DNA of 64,000 bases, from contig NZ_DATJCA010000152.1 in NCBI RefSeq assembly GCF_035515035.1, positions 1-64,000 of the forward strand. The letters run 5' to 3'. The notes below the pieces were generated by a model. The model was given only the letters and a program-made list of their open reading frames with translations, did not search any database and had not been told where the DNA came from. A program made the translations under genes and the position numbers. Numbering within the stretch: position 1 is the first letter of the stretch; every line of letters begins with the position of its first letter. Shown piece by piece: positions 16,402 through 24,278 of this stretch. The DNA is from Gelidibacter sp035515035. GTDB lineage: Bacteria; Bacteroidota; Bacteroidia; Flavobacteriales; Flavobacteriaceae.

Positions 16402-17244
16402 TTATTGAAGGGCTTCAAAGAGGTTTTTTAATAGCCAGTCTGGTTGATCGTACATGATGAAATGGGCCGCATCAGGCGCATATTTGATAGTATATTCTTT
16501 AAGGTTTTTATATTGTTCGTCATAAATGGCCTTGACTGCTGCCTCTCCATAGGGTTGGGTAGCCGCCAAAATGGTGACTGGAACCGTAATTTTTGCGATG
16601 GTCTCCCTTAAATCCAATTTAAGCAAATCGGTGTAGCCGTACACATAAGTTTCACGATCGGTTTGTAAAATCCATGATTTAATTTGTTCATGCTTGTCCT
16701 TATTCAAGGCCATGCCAGAGGTCATTTGCGTTGCCATGGTTTCAAAGTTACCATCATCCATGGTCAGTAAGCTTTGGTTATAAGGATTATCATAAACTAT
16801 GGTCTCACTATCAAAATTAGGCATTATTAAGGCACCCGTTGAAACTAATGCATCCACAACAATTATTTTTTTAAAATCAAATTGGTTTTCAGAGGCTAGC
16901 CATAAGCCCAAGGTTCCGCCAAGGCTATGGCCAACAATGCTTGCTTTTTCTAAATGATTTTCTAAGATGTATTGGGAGATGCCTTCTTTAATCTTGGGCA
17001 ACCACGGTTTTTCTATGGCAGGCACAGTTCCAAATCCAGCGAAAGTGAACACATAACAGGTGTTGGTCTTGGATAATTCTGAAACCACATCCTCCCATAC
17101 TTCGCCAGGGCATGTAAATCCCGGAAAGAATAAAATGGGATCGCCGGTTCCTAACGTGATTACTTCGAAAGTTTTGTGTTGGGCAGCAACCGAGAAACTG
17201 ACCAGACCGATCATTGCAAATAGATAGTTTTTAATTGTTTTCAT
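16402..17244 (-). CDS. Exported alpha/beta hydrolase
   Basis: The ATG at 17244 begins a signal peptide (M-K-T-I-K-N-Y-L-F-A, cleavage after V-A-A-Q at about 22); an in-frame ATG twelve codons upstream would spoil it. The 280-residue enzyme has the nucleophile elbow G105-H-S107-L-G-G, an oxyanion block F-P-G-F and the catalytic His261 (A-A-H-F). The acid residue cannot be fixed by eye. The substrate is unknown; esters or peptides are possible. It is the first gene of the sigma-factor operon, so it may generate or remove a signal sensed by that system. Confidence 0.85.
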   Translation of the reverse strand: MKTIKNYLFAMIGLVSFSVAAQHKTFEVITLGTGDPILFFPGFTCPGEVWEDVVSELSKTNTCYVFTFAGFGTVPAIEKPWLPKIKEGISQYILENHLEKASIVGHSLGGTLGLWLASENQFDFKKIIVVDALVSTGALIMPNFDSETIVYDNPYNQSLLTMDDGNFETMATQMTSGMALNKDKHEQIKSWILQTDRETYVYGYTDLLKLDLRETIAKITVPVTILAATQPYGEAAVKAIYDEQYKNLKEYTIKYAPDAAHFIMYDQPDWLLKNLFEALQ

Positions 17245-17288
17245 GATAGCGATTTTAATTGATTTTCCCTTTAGATGCAAAATGATTA

Positions 17289-17348
17289 AAATGTTACATG
17301 AAAAGTTTTTTGGGCATAAAAAAAAGCCTCACTTTGAAAAGAAAGGCT
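17289..17348 (+). repeat. 60-bp direct repeat, left copy (target-site duplication)
   Basis: The sequence from 17289 to 17348 is identical to 19007-19066, and the two copies directly abut the two ends of the insertion sequence. It contains a terminator hairpin. Identity over 60 bp with abrupt loss on both sides fits a long target-site duplication. Confidence 0.9.
17318..17348 (-). terminator. Terminator copy downstream of the transposase gene
   Basis: Read leftward, AGCCT (17348-17344) pairs with AGGCT (17329-17325), followed by eight T. It would end the transposase transcript before the hydrolase operon. The rightward half of the bidirectional terminator was lost here because the insertion sequence replaces its T-tract. 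Confidence 0.7.
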
Positions 17349-17361
17349 CCTGTTTTCGTCA
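17349..17361 (+). repeat. Left terminal inverted repeat of the insertion sequence
   Basis: CCTGTTTTCGTCA is the exact reverse complement of 18994-19006 at the other end. Confidence 0.88.
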
Positions 17362-17371
17362 ATGAGACACC

Positions 17372-18892
17372 CTAGTAAAATTTATCAATAATTTCGATTA
17401 GCTGTTTTTGGTTTTCGTCCATTTTTAGTATAATGTTTTTAGTATGTAAAGATTCAGGTAATCTAATTTCGATTTGATACATGTTGTGTGTTAGCTCAAC
17501 TTTCTCAACGGATAAAGGATATTTTTCTATTTTTAATACTCTTTCAAGTTCTTTGTAAATCGAATAAGCAACGAATGATAGACAGATATGAGCTTCGATT
17601 CTTTTTCGTTTTCGATGGTAGATTGGACGTATTCGTAAATCTGTTTTAGACATTCTAAAGGCTTTTTCAATATGCCATAAGTTTCTGTAACTATCGATTA
17701 TTTCTTCTGGTTTCAGTTTGCAATTGGTGATATATCCTTTTAAACCGTCCCATATTTTATCTTTATCGAACTTGTCTTTATCAATGGTTACCTTGATTTC
17801 GCCTTCCATTTTCAAGTACTTATTATAACCTCTGTTATTGATGTTTGATTTGGTGAGTTTACCTGTTTTTATCTTTTTCTCTAACCTTTCTAGTCCTTTC
17901 TTGCGATTATGTTCATCTTTTTTAGCTCTTTTATCAGAATAGGCAATGATTAATTTTACATCTTCAGGTTTCTCTATTACGGCAAATTCATTGTTTTTCA
18001 AGTTTGATTCAAAAATTTTAATTTTAATCGTTTCGGATTCATTTTTAATTCTTGCACCAAGTATAAATTGATAGTGATTTTCTAGAAGTGCTTTGATGTT
18101 ATTAGAAGATAATAAACCTGCATCTGCCACTACAATTGGTTTTGATAAATTGAACTTTTTGCTGAGTTTTTCAATAGTAGGTATTAAAGTATGTCCTTCG
18201 TAAATATTACCTTCAAAAATATCATAACCTATGGCATAACCTTCCAGACCTACCAACAAGCCTAAAAATATTTGAGGATTGCTATGTTTCCCGTCTTTAC
18301 TAAAGCCTGTTTTACGCAAATCATCTTCATCACTGGCTTCAAAATAAAGAGTGGTCATATCGTAGAACACAATACTGATATTATTGTTTAATATCCGTTT
18401 TGTATGGGCAAAAGCAATCTGCTCAACTATGTTCTTCAATTCATCGTTTAATTTATCCAAAAAACGATAGACTGTACTTATATCAAGGCTGATTCCTTGA
18501 TAACGATAAAGATATTCGATGGTTTTTAGCTTACTTAGAGGAAAAGTCAATCGAGCAATCACCAAATGTCTAAAAAGCTCTTCATTTATAGCATTAAAGC
18601 CTATATGATCGAAGATTTTACCGAAAACCAATTCTGGACCTATAGTGCGTATTTGTCCATTTTCAACTTCGCTCAAAAACGATTCTATTAAAGTATCTTT
18701 TTCCAAAACAAACAAACTTGGAGAGGATTCTAATCGACGAATTTCCTGTTTGGCCTTTAGCACATTGCTTAAAATTGTTTCAGGTATTGAAGAACTGCCA
18801 AAAGATTTTATAACTTTATATTTTCCGTGAGATTTGGATATTATCTGAACGCTGATGCTGCCTGACTTGTTCTTCTTTTGTCTTATAAACAT
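17372..18892 (-). CDS. IS1634-family transposase
   Basis: The 506-residue protein begins M-F-I-R-Q-K-K-N-K-S-G-S, typical of this family. Candidate catalytic residues are D178 (F-Y-D-M-T-T-L-Y-F-E), D257 (V-V-A-D-A-G) and E409 in the Y-R-N-L-W-H-I-E-K-A-F-R block, which fits the DDE chemistry of the IS4 superfamily. No frameshift or stop interrupts it. The gene reads in the same direction as the flanking atp and hydrolase genes but is separated from both by terminator copies. Confidence 0.92.
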   Translation of the reverse strand: MFIRQKKNKSGSISVQIISKSHGKYKVIKSFGSSSIPETILSNVLKAKQEIRRLESSPSLFVLEKDTLIESFLSEVENGQIRTIGPELVFGKIFDHIGFNAINEELFRHLVIARLTFPLSKLKTIEYLYRYQGISLDISTVYRFLDKLNDELKNIVEQIAFAHTKRILNNNISIVFYDMTTLYFEASDEDDLRKTGFSKDGKHSNPQIFLGLLVGLEGYAIGYDIFEGNIYEGHTLIPTIEKLSKKFNLSKPIVVADAGLLSSNNIKALLENHYQFILGARIKNESETIKIKIFESNLKNNEFAVIEKPEDVKLIIAYSDKRAKKDEHNRKKGLERLEKKIKTGKLTKSNINNRGYNKYLKMEGEIKVTIDKDKFDKDKIWDGLKGYITNCKLKPEEIIDSYRNLWHIEKAFRMSKTDLRIRPIYHRKRKRIEAHICLSFVAYSIYKELERVLKIEKYPLSVEKVELTHNMYQIEIRLPESLHTKNIILKMDENQKQLIEIIDKFY

Positions 18893-18993
18893 GGAGCTAA
18901 ATTAACTAAAAAAACAAACGGGACACCCGAAGTCCTGCTTTACAGATTATAAGTAATACATAATCAGCATGTTAGTGGGTTATTGTTTTGGTG

Positions 18994-19006
18994 TGACGAA
19001 AACAGG
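18994..19006 (-). repeat. Right terminal inverted repeat of the insertion sequence
   Basis: TGACGAAAACAGG, the reverse complement of the left end at 17349-17361. Confidence 0.88.
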
Positions 19007-19066
19007 AAATGTTACATGAAAAGTTTTTTGGGCATAAAAAAAAGCCTCACTTTGAAAAGAAAGGCT
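19007..19066 (+). repeat. 60-bp direct repeat, right copy (target-site duplication)
   Basis: Identical to 17289-17348 and directly adjacent to the right end of the insertion sequence. After its last base the sequence continues TTTG, which restores the full stem and T-tract of the ancestral terminator. Confidence 0.9.
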
Positions 19067-19069
19067 TTT
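19036..19069 (-). terminator. Bidirectional terminator after atpG
   Basis: AAAAGCCT (19040-19047) pairs with AGGCTTTT (19062-19069), an 8-bp stem. Reading leftward from atpG it is followed by a run of eight T (A at 19036-19043). It probably ends the atp operon transcript. Confidence 0.8.
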
Positions 19070-19104
19070 GAATTATAAGGTTAGCTTACGCTGAACCTAA
19101 AGGT

Positions 19105-19122
19105 TTCCTGCCTGCGCAGGAA
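19105..19122. repeat. REP-like palindromic hairpin, copy 1
   Basis: TTCCTGC-CTGC-GCAGGAA, a 7-bp stem just after the atpG stop codon. A related palindrome with the same TTCCTGC/GCAGGAA arms lies at 33121-33140, in another short gene-free gap. Confidence 0.6.
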
Positions 19123-19127
19123 CTTGT

Positions 19128-19988
19128 TTAGTTGTTTAGGGCTTCCGCGCCACCAACAATTTCTAAAATTTCATTAGTAATCGCAGCTTGACGTGCTTTG
19201 TTATAGGTCAATTTGAGTTGATCTCTCAATTCGGTGGCGTTATCTGTTGCTTTATGCATTGCAGTCATACGCGCGCCATGTTCTGAAGCGAAAGAGTCTC
19301 TAAGGGCTTTATAAAGCTGTGTCTTTAATGATTTTGGGATGAGTTCCTTTACGATTTCTGCTTTTGAAGGCTCAAAGATATAATCGGTGTCAATTTCCTC
19401 AGCACCTTCCATTGGTACAATTGGTAAAAATTGCTCGCTCATTACTTCTTGGGTTGCCGCGTTTTTGAACTTGTTGTATACTAAAACAATCTTATCCGTT
19501 CTATGGGTCAAGAAATGGTCCATCAATAAGTCGGCTATTTCTGCAACATTGTCAAAAGTCAAATCGTCAAAAACATCACTTTTATTGGCAATCACTCGGT
19601 CGCCTTTCTTAAAAGCATCGCTGGTCTTTTTTCCAATGGCAAAAACAGAAACATTTTTACCGGCATACTCTTCTTTTATCAAACGATTGGTTTCTTTGAT
19701 AATATTTGAGTTAAATGCACCTGCCAAACCTCTATTGGAAGTTACGGACACCAAAGTTACATTTTGGACATCACGCTGTTCTGCAAATTCACTTCCAGAA
19801 TCAGCGTCTAAAGTCGCGCTTAAGGTTTGTAATAGTTCCGTTAATTTATCAGAATACGGACGCATCGCCGTAATAGCATCTTGCGCTTTCTTCAACTTTG
19901 CAGCAGAAACCATTTTCATGGCACTGGTGATCTGCATCGTGGAAGACACCGATGATATTCTGTTACGTATTTCTTTTAAGTTTGCCAT
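19128..19988 (-). CDS. atpG: ATP synthase F1 gamma subunit
   Basis: The 286-residue protein has the two conserved terminal helices of the rotor shaft: N-terminal M-A-N-L-K-E-I-R-N-R-I-S-S-V and C-terminal N-K-A-R-Q-A-A-I-T-N-E-I-L-E-I-V-G-G-A. It couples c-ring rotation to catalysis in the alpha/beta hexamer. It is the last gene of atpBEFHAG and is followed by a strong terminator. The spacer to atpA holds two heptad arrays. Confidence 0.97.
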   Translation of the reverse strand: MANLKEIRNRISSVSSTMQITSAMKMVSAAKLKKAQDAITAMRPYSDKLTELLQTLSATLDADSGSEFAEQRDVQNVTLVSVTSNRGLAGAFNSNIIKETNRLIKEEYAGKNVSVFAIGKKTSDAFKKGDRVIANKSDVFDDLTFDNVAEIADLLMDHFLTHRTDKIVLVYNKFKNAATQEVMSEQFLPIVPMEGAEEIDTDYIFEPSKAEIVKELIPKSLKTQLYKALRDSFASEHGARMTAMHKATDNATELRDQLKLTYNKARQAAITNEILEIVGGAEALNN

Positions 19989-19994
19989 TTTTTG

Positions 19995-20029
19995 TTAGTA
20001 TTAAGTATTAAGATGTTAGAATTAAGACT
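19995..20029 (-). repeat. Degenerate heptad array B
   Basis: Five units in exact 7-nt register on the plus strand: TTAGTAT, TAAGTAT, TAAGATG, TTAGAAT, TAAGACT. It lies 6 nt upstream of the atpG start, so it is part of the atpA-atpG spacer and of the mRNA leader of atpG. TTTGTTAG and CTAACAAA at the edges (19991-19998, 20028-20035) could pair. Confidence 0.7.
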
Positions 20030-20092
20030 AACAAAAAAATACTTTCTAATAGTTGACCTTATAAATTAGATTTGAAAATTTCTCCTCTCAAT

Positions 20093-20127
20093 CTTCGTAC
20101 TTGATACTTTGTACTTCGTACTTAATA
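20093..20127 (-). repeat. Degenerate heptad array C
   Basis: Five units every 7 nt on the plus strand: CTTCGTA, CTTGATA, CTTTGTA, CTTCGTA, CTTAATA. On the transcribed minus strand the units read TAAGTAT-like, as in array A. It directly follows the atpA stop codon. Confidence 0.7.
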
Positions 20128-21708
20128 CTATTTTCTATACTTCGCCGATAACTCCTTAGCCACTTCTGCCAATGTATCAGTTATCTCATCCGTAAGTTTT
20201 CCTGCTTTTAAGGCTGCCAGTGTATCACTATGCTTACCTCTTAAGAATTCTAAATAATCACGTTCAAATTCTTTTACTTTTTCTACAGGAACATCTCTCA
20301 ATAAGTTTTTAGATCCGGCGTAAATGATGGCCACTTGCTCTTCAACTTTAAAAGGATCGTTTTGGGCTTGTTTCAAGATCTCAACGTTACGTTTCCCTTT
20401 TTCAATAATATTCAAGGTTACCGCGTCAAGGTCAGATCCAAACTTCGCGAACGCTTCCAATTCACGGTATTGTGCTTGATCTAATTTTAAGGTACCCGCT
20501 ACTTTTTTCATGGATTTGATCTGTGCGTTACCACCAACACGAGATACTGATATACCTACGTTAATTGCTGGACGAACCCCAGAGTTAAACAAGTCACCAT
20601 CCAAGAAAATCTGACCATCTGTAATAGAAATTACGTTAGTTGGGATATAGGCCGATACGTCACCTGCCTGAGTCTCAATAATTGGCAAGGCCGTTAATGA
20701 GCCACCACCTTTTACGATAGGTTTCAACACCTCTGGCAAATCGTTCATTTCTCTTGCAATTGCATCGTTATCGATGATTTTTGCCGAACGCTCCAACAAT
20801 CTTGAGTGAAGGTAGAAAACGTCACCAGGGTACGCCTCACGTCCCGGTGGACGACGTAGCAATAATGAGATCTCACGGTAGGCTACTGCTTGTTTCGATA
20901 AATCGTCAAAAACGATCAATGCAGGACGGCCAGTATCTCTAAAATACTCACCAATGGCAGCACCAGCAAATGGCGCATACACTTGCATAGCAGCAGGGTC
21001 TGATGCATTGGCCGCAACAATTGTTGTATAGGCCATAGCTCCTTTTTCTTCCAATGTTTTTGCAATCAAAGCAACTGTTGACGCTTTTTGTCCAACCGCT
21101 ACATAGATGCAATATACAGGCTCACCTGCATCATAAAATTCTTTCTGATTGATAATGGTATCAATACAAACTGCGGTTTTACCAGTTTGACGGTCACCAA
21201 TAACCAACTCACGTTGTCCTCTACCTACAGGAATCATGGCATCAATAGACTTGATACCTGTTTGTAAGGGTTCAGTTACCGGTTCACGGTAAATAACACC
21301 AGGAGCTTTACGTTCTAATGGCATTTCATAAAGCGTTCCACCAATAGGACCTTTTCCATCAATTGGAGTTCCTAAAGTATCTACAACACGTCCTACGATT
21401 TCTTCACCAACTTTTAGGGAAGCAATACGCTCAGTTCGTTTTACAATAGAGCCTTCGCTGACGCCCACTGAAGGTCCCAACAATACGACGCCTACGTTAT
21501 CTTCTTCAAGATTCAGTACGATGCCTTCAAGACCATCTGCAAATTCAACCAATTCGCCATATTGAACGTTTGCTAAGCCGTAAACACGGGCAATACCATC
21601 TCCAACAGTCAAAACTGTTCCTACTTCGTCCAATGAAGCGCTAGCTTCAAATCCTGACAATTGTTGCTTTAAGATTGCTGAAATTTCAGCTGGTTTTACT
21701 TCTGCCAT
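20128..21708 (-). CDS. atpA: ATP synthase F1 alpha subunit
   Basis: The 526-residue protein has the Walker A motif G171-D-R-Q-T-G-K-T178, the A-I-G-E-Y-F-R-D-T-G-R-P block and the family signature around P-G-R-E-A-Y-P-G-D. It forms the non-catalytic nucleotide sites and the stator crown of F1. Length and all landmarks are normal. The beta subunit gene atpD is not in this operon or elsewhere in the window. Confidence 0.98.
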   Translation of the reverse strand: MAEVKPAEISAILKQQLSGFEASASLDEVGTVLTVGDGIARVYGLANVQYGELVEFADGLEGIVLNLEEDNVGVVLLGPSVGVSEGSIVKRTERIASLKVGEEIVGRVVDTLGTPIDGKGPIGGTLYEMPLERKAPGVIYREPVTEPLQTGIKSIDAMIPVGRGQRELVIGDRQTGKTAVCIDTIINQKEFYDAGEPVYCIYVAVGQKASTVALIAKTLEEKGAMAYTTIVAANASDPAAMQVYAPFAGAAIGEYFRDTGRPALIVFDDLSKQAVAYREISLLLRRPPGREAYPGDVFYLHSRLLERSAKIIDNDAIAREMNDLPEVLKPIVKGGGSLTALPIIETQAGDVSAYIPTNVISITDGQIFLDGDLFNSGVRPAINVGISVSRVGGNAQIKSMKKVAGTLKLDQAQYRELEAFAKFGSDLDAVTLNIIEKGKRNVEILKQAQNDPFKVEEQVAIIYAGSKNLLRDVPVEKVKEFERDYLEFLRGKHSDTLAALKAGKLTDEITDTLAEVAKELSAKYRK

Positions 21709-21714
21709 TTTCTA

Positions 21715-21749
21715 TTAGATATTAGAGGTTAGACGTTAGAGGATAGTCC
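21715..21749 (-). repeat. Degenerate heptad array D
   Basis: Units TTAGATA, TTAGAGG, TTAGACG, TTAGAGG and ATAGTCC follow each other without gaps between atpH and atpA. This is the most regular array in the window, with four consecutive TTAGAnn units. Confidence 0.75.
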
Positions 21750-21764
21750 TCTATTTCCAACTCT

Positions 21765-22301
21765 TTAGTTTAATGTAAATTCTCTTTTTAATTTATTTAA
21801 TTTGTTTGCAATACTTGCATCGTACTGAATATCTCCTACACGCAAAATAAAGCCACCCAAAATGGATTCGTCCACTACATTTACAACTTCTGCTTCTTTT
21901 CCGGTAAGCTCTTTTACTTTCGCCAATACTTTAGCTTTAAGATCATCGGATAAAGGCACTGCTGAAGTCACTTTTGCCACTTGCTTGCCTTGACTTTCAT
22001 TAAATAGCTCCGTATACCTTTGCGCGACCTCACCCAATATAGGAATACGGGTGTTTGTAATTAAAGTATCAATCAAATTTGAACTTAATGGGTTAAGGTC
22101 TTTGAAAATTGCCAATAACGCCGATTTTTTTGTTGCAGCAGGTATTACAGCACTCAAAAGCATGTCTTTTAACTCTGTACTTGCTTCTACAGCATTAGCA
22201 ATGGATTTCATATCAGCATTGACAAGCTCTGCCGAGTTTTGGTCTTTAGACAGATCCAAAACTGCTTTTGCGTAACGTATTGCTGTTCTTGTTTGTGCCA
22301 T
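21765..22301 (-). CDS. atpH: ATP synthase F1 delta subunit (OSCP)
   Basis: The 178-residue protein fits the delta/OSCP family: N-terminal R-Y-A-K-A-V-L-D-L-S, and a C-terminal G-G-F-I-L-R-V-G-D-I-Q-Y-D-A-S segment. It links the b stalk to the top of F1. It lies between atpF and atpA in the usual order. Confidence 0.95.
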   Translation of the reverse strand: MAQTRTAIRYAKAVLDLSKDQNSAELVNADMKSIANAVEASTELKDMLLSAVIPAATKKSALLAIFKDLNPLSSNLIDTLITNTRIPILGEVAQRYTELFNESQGKQVAKVTSAVPLSDDLKAKVLAKVKELTGKEAEVVNVVDESILGGFILRVGDIQYDASIANKLNKLKREFTLN

Positions 22302-22305
22302 AATA

Positions 22306-22340
22306 TTGGATAATAGACTTTAGCCGCTAGAAACTAGACG
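22306..22340 (-). repeat. Degenerate heptad array E
   Basis: Units TTGGATA, ATAGACT, TTAGCCG, CTAGAAA and CTAGACG are in 7-nt register in the atpF-atpH spacer. Conserved positions are the central TAG; the others vary. Confidence 0.65.
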
Positions 22341-22354
22341 TTTTAATCTTAAAC

Positions 22355-22849
22355 TTAATTTAATTTTGCATCACTCAACATAGACTCGACCAATTCTAAT
22401 TGTCTGCCTTTATTGGATAATTCTTCACGTACTACTTTTTCAGCAATTTCAATAGAAAGGCTGGCCACGTGATTTTTAAGTTCAGCCATAGCCGATCTCT
22501 TTTCGTTTTCAATAGCTTCTTGAGCTTGAGTGATCATTTTAGTCGCCTGTTCCTGAGCTTCTTCTTTGGCATCACTGACCATTTTATTTTTGATATCACG
22601 AGCATCTTTTAACATGGCTTCACGCTCAGCACGTGCTTCGTTAAGGATGCGTTCATTATCAGCCTTAAGATTTTCCATCTCCATACGCGCTTTATCAGCC
22701 GCTTCCAATGCATTCTTAATGCCATTTTCACGTTCATCAATTGCTCCTAAAATTGGTTTCCATGCGAACTTTTTCAATACGATAAGAAGAATAAAAAAAG
22801 TGATGAGTGACCAAAAAACAAGTCCTAACCCTGGTGTAATTAAATCCAT
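22355..22849 (-). CDS. atpF: ATP synthase F0 b subunit
   Basis: The 164-residue protein has one N-terminal membrane helix (G-L-V-F-W-S-L-I-T-F-F-I-L-L-I-V-L) and a long charged helical stalk rich in Glu, Lys and Ala (about 30-150). This is the peripheral stalk dimer of the synthase. Its gene is preceded by a strong intra-operon hairpin after atpE. Confidence 0.97.
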   Translation of the reverse strand: MDLITPGLGLVFWSLITFFILLIVLKKFAWKPILGAIDERENGIKNALEAADKARMEMENLKADNERILNEARAEREAMLKDARDIKNKMVSDAKEEAQEQATKMITQAQEAIENEKRSAMAELKNHVASLSIEIAEKVVREELSNKGRQLELVESMLSDAKLN

Positions 22850-22885
22850 TTATAAATAGGTTTTAGTTTTAATAATTTAAATTTA

Positions 22886-22920
22886 AAATACAGAGGCAAC
22901 CAACCGTTACCTCTGTATTT
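22886..22920 (-). other. Hairpin between atpE and atpF
   Basis: AAATACAGAGG (22886-22896) and CCTCTGTATTT (22910-22920) form a perfect 11-bp stem with a 13-nt loop just after the atpE stop. On the transcript the sequence after it is A/U-rich (TTTAAATTTAAATT) but has no clean U run. It may protect the atpE message from 3' decay or act as a leaky terminator, raising c-subunit yield relative to the others. Confidence 0.6.
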
Positions 22921-22931
22921 CTTAATCCTAA

Positions 22932-23138
22932 TTAAACGATTAACGACGCAACAACACCAAAAAGTGCTACTGCCTCTACGAAAGCTGCTAAAATAAGCGC
23001 TGAAGTCTGAAGTTTTCCTTGGATTTCCGGTTGACGAGCCATAGCGTTCATAGCTGACTCACCGATTTTACCAATTCCCATTCCTGCTCCAACAACTGCG
23101 ATACCAGCTCCGATTGCTGCAATTCCTGTAATAGTCAT
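22932..23138 (-). CDS. atpE: ATP synthase F0 c subunit
   Basis: The 68-residue proteolipid has two membrane helices, the polar loop A34-R-Q-P-E38 and the ion-binding Glu55 (L-A-A-F-V-E-A-V-A-L-F-G). The residues around Glu55 lack the Ser and Tyr of the classical sodium motif, so proton coupling is more likely. It forms the rotor ring. Confidence 0.97.
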   Translation of the reverse strand: MTITGIAAIGAGIAVVGAGMGIGKIGESAMNAMARQPEIQGKLQTSALILAAFVEAVALFGVVASLIV

Positions 23139-23157
23139 AATACAAAATTTAAATTAA

Positions 23158-24240
23158 TTAATGATTGTCTTCTGCGGTTGCCGAACCAATGTACAATGCT
23201 GACAACACGGTAAATATATATGCTTGAATTGCAGTAACTACAATTTCTATGATTAAAATGAACAATGAGAACCCAACAGATACCGGTGCGATAAACACAC
23301 TCTTAAAGATAAAGATTAGGGACATCAAGGATAGGATGATAATATGTCCTGCTGTAATGTTAGCAAACAAACGAATGGTCAAAGAGAATGGTTTTACAAA
23401 CATTCCGATCACCTCAATCGGCGCTAAGAATATTTTCATTGGCACAGGAACCCCAGGCATCCAGAAAATATGTTTCCAGTAATTTTTATTACCACTAAAA
23501 AGCGTGATGACAAAAGTGAACAATGCTAGGGACAGGGTGAATGCAATATTACCACTCACGTTGGCACCGTTTAAAATAGGAATCAGACCAAAGATATTAT
23601 TGATCCAGATAAAGAAAAACACGCTCAATAAGAAGGGCATGTACTTTCTATATTTATTTTCACCAATCATCGGAATGGCCACCTCATCTCTAATAAAAAT
23701 AACGAGTGGCTCCATAAAAGAAGCAATGCCAGATGGCACAAATCGGTTTGATTTTTTATACTTGCGGGCTGAAGAAATAAATATGACAAATAACAGTAAC
23801 ATGGTCACCCACATCATAAAGACGTTTCGGGTAATAGAGAAATCTAAAGGTAGAGCGGCATTTGTAGGATGCGCTTCTTCGTCAAAATTTAAGGTGTCAA
23901 CACCGGAATTCAATTGGTAGATCTTTTCGTGATATTTTACAAAGCGCTCACCATTTTTTTCCACAATTTGCGATCCTGAATCATCGTGATGAAACTCGCT
24001 TGACATAAACGTAACCAAGCCGTTATCCGTATAAAGAATAATTGGCAACGGAATAGTGACAGGTTGTTTATTCCAGTCTACAATGTGAAACTCATGCGCA
24101 TCCTTAACATGGTGCATGATCATTTCCTTGGCATTGAACCCCTTGTCTTCACTATCATTTTCTTGAGCAGCAACTCCAAAATTGGCAATTGCAACAGAAA
24201 AAACTAAAAACAATACGGCTCTTAAAGTGTTTAATGTCAT
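23158..24240 (-). CDS. atpB: ATP synthase F0 a subunit
   Basis: The 360-residue protein has a signal-like N-terminal helix (1-25) and an extra periplasmic segment of about 100 residues before the usual five-helix core, as is common in Bacteroidota. The essential Arg290 lies in S-L-T-I-R-L-F-A-N-I-T-A-G-H. It forms the ion half-channels against the c ring. It is the first gene of atpBEFHAG and has its own canonical promoter at 24279-24309. Confidence 0.97.
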   Translation of the reverse strand: MTLNTLRAVLFLVFSVAIANFGVAAQENDSEDKGFNAKEMIMHHVKDAHEFHIVDWNKQPVTIPLPIILYTDNGLVTFMSSEFHHDDSGSQIVEKNGERFVKYHEKIYQLNSGVDTLNFDEEAHPTNAALPLDFSITRNVFMMWVTMLLLFVIFISSARKYKKSNRFVPSGIASFMEPLVIFIRDEVAIPMIGENKYRKYMPFLLSVFFFIWINNIFGLIPILNGANVSGNIAFTLSLALFTFVITLFSGNKNYWKHIFWMPGVPVPMKIFLAPIEVIGMFVKPFSLTIRLFANITAGHIIILSLMSLIFIFKSVFIAPVSVGFSLFILIIEIVVTAIQAYIFTVLSALYIGSATAEDNH

Positions 24241-24278
24241 TATAAATAGCTTAAAAATACCTTGCTGTAAATTCCGTG

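Larger units (their letters stand above)
17349..19006 (-). mobile_element. IS1634-like insertion sequence, 1658 bp, apparently intact
   Basis: The element is bounded by 13-bp perfect inverted repeats and by a 60-bp direct repeat. It encodes one full-length transposase on the minus strand. The IS1634 family (IS4-related DDE transposases) includes members known for long and variable target duplications, so the 60-bp repeat fits. It sits between atpG and the hydrolase operon, inside the terminator region that separates them. Identical flanks suggest a recent insertion. Confidence 0.88.

Noticed and set aside
17281..19070. The flanking 60-bp repeats as CRISPR-like repeats or composite transposon ends
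   Set aside because: Only two copies, each abutting the terminal inverted repeats of one insertion sequence, with no spacer array or second transposase; a long target duplication explains them.
22932..23138. Sodium-binding c subunit because of a second carboxylate (Glu27) in the first helix
   Set aside because: Aligned on the R-Q-P loop, Glu27 does not fall at the position of the sodium-coordinating residue, and the Ser/Tyr partners after Glu55 are absent.
19128..24240. Loss of atpD and atpC as a defect of the ATP synthase
   Set aside because: In many Bacteroidota the beta and epsilon genes form a separate locus, so their absence from this window is expected.
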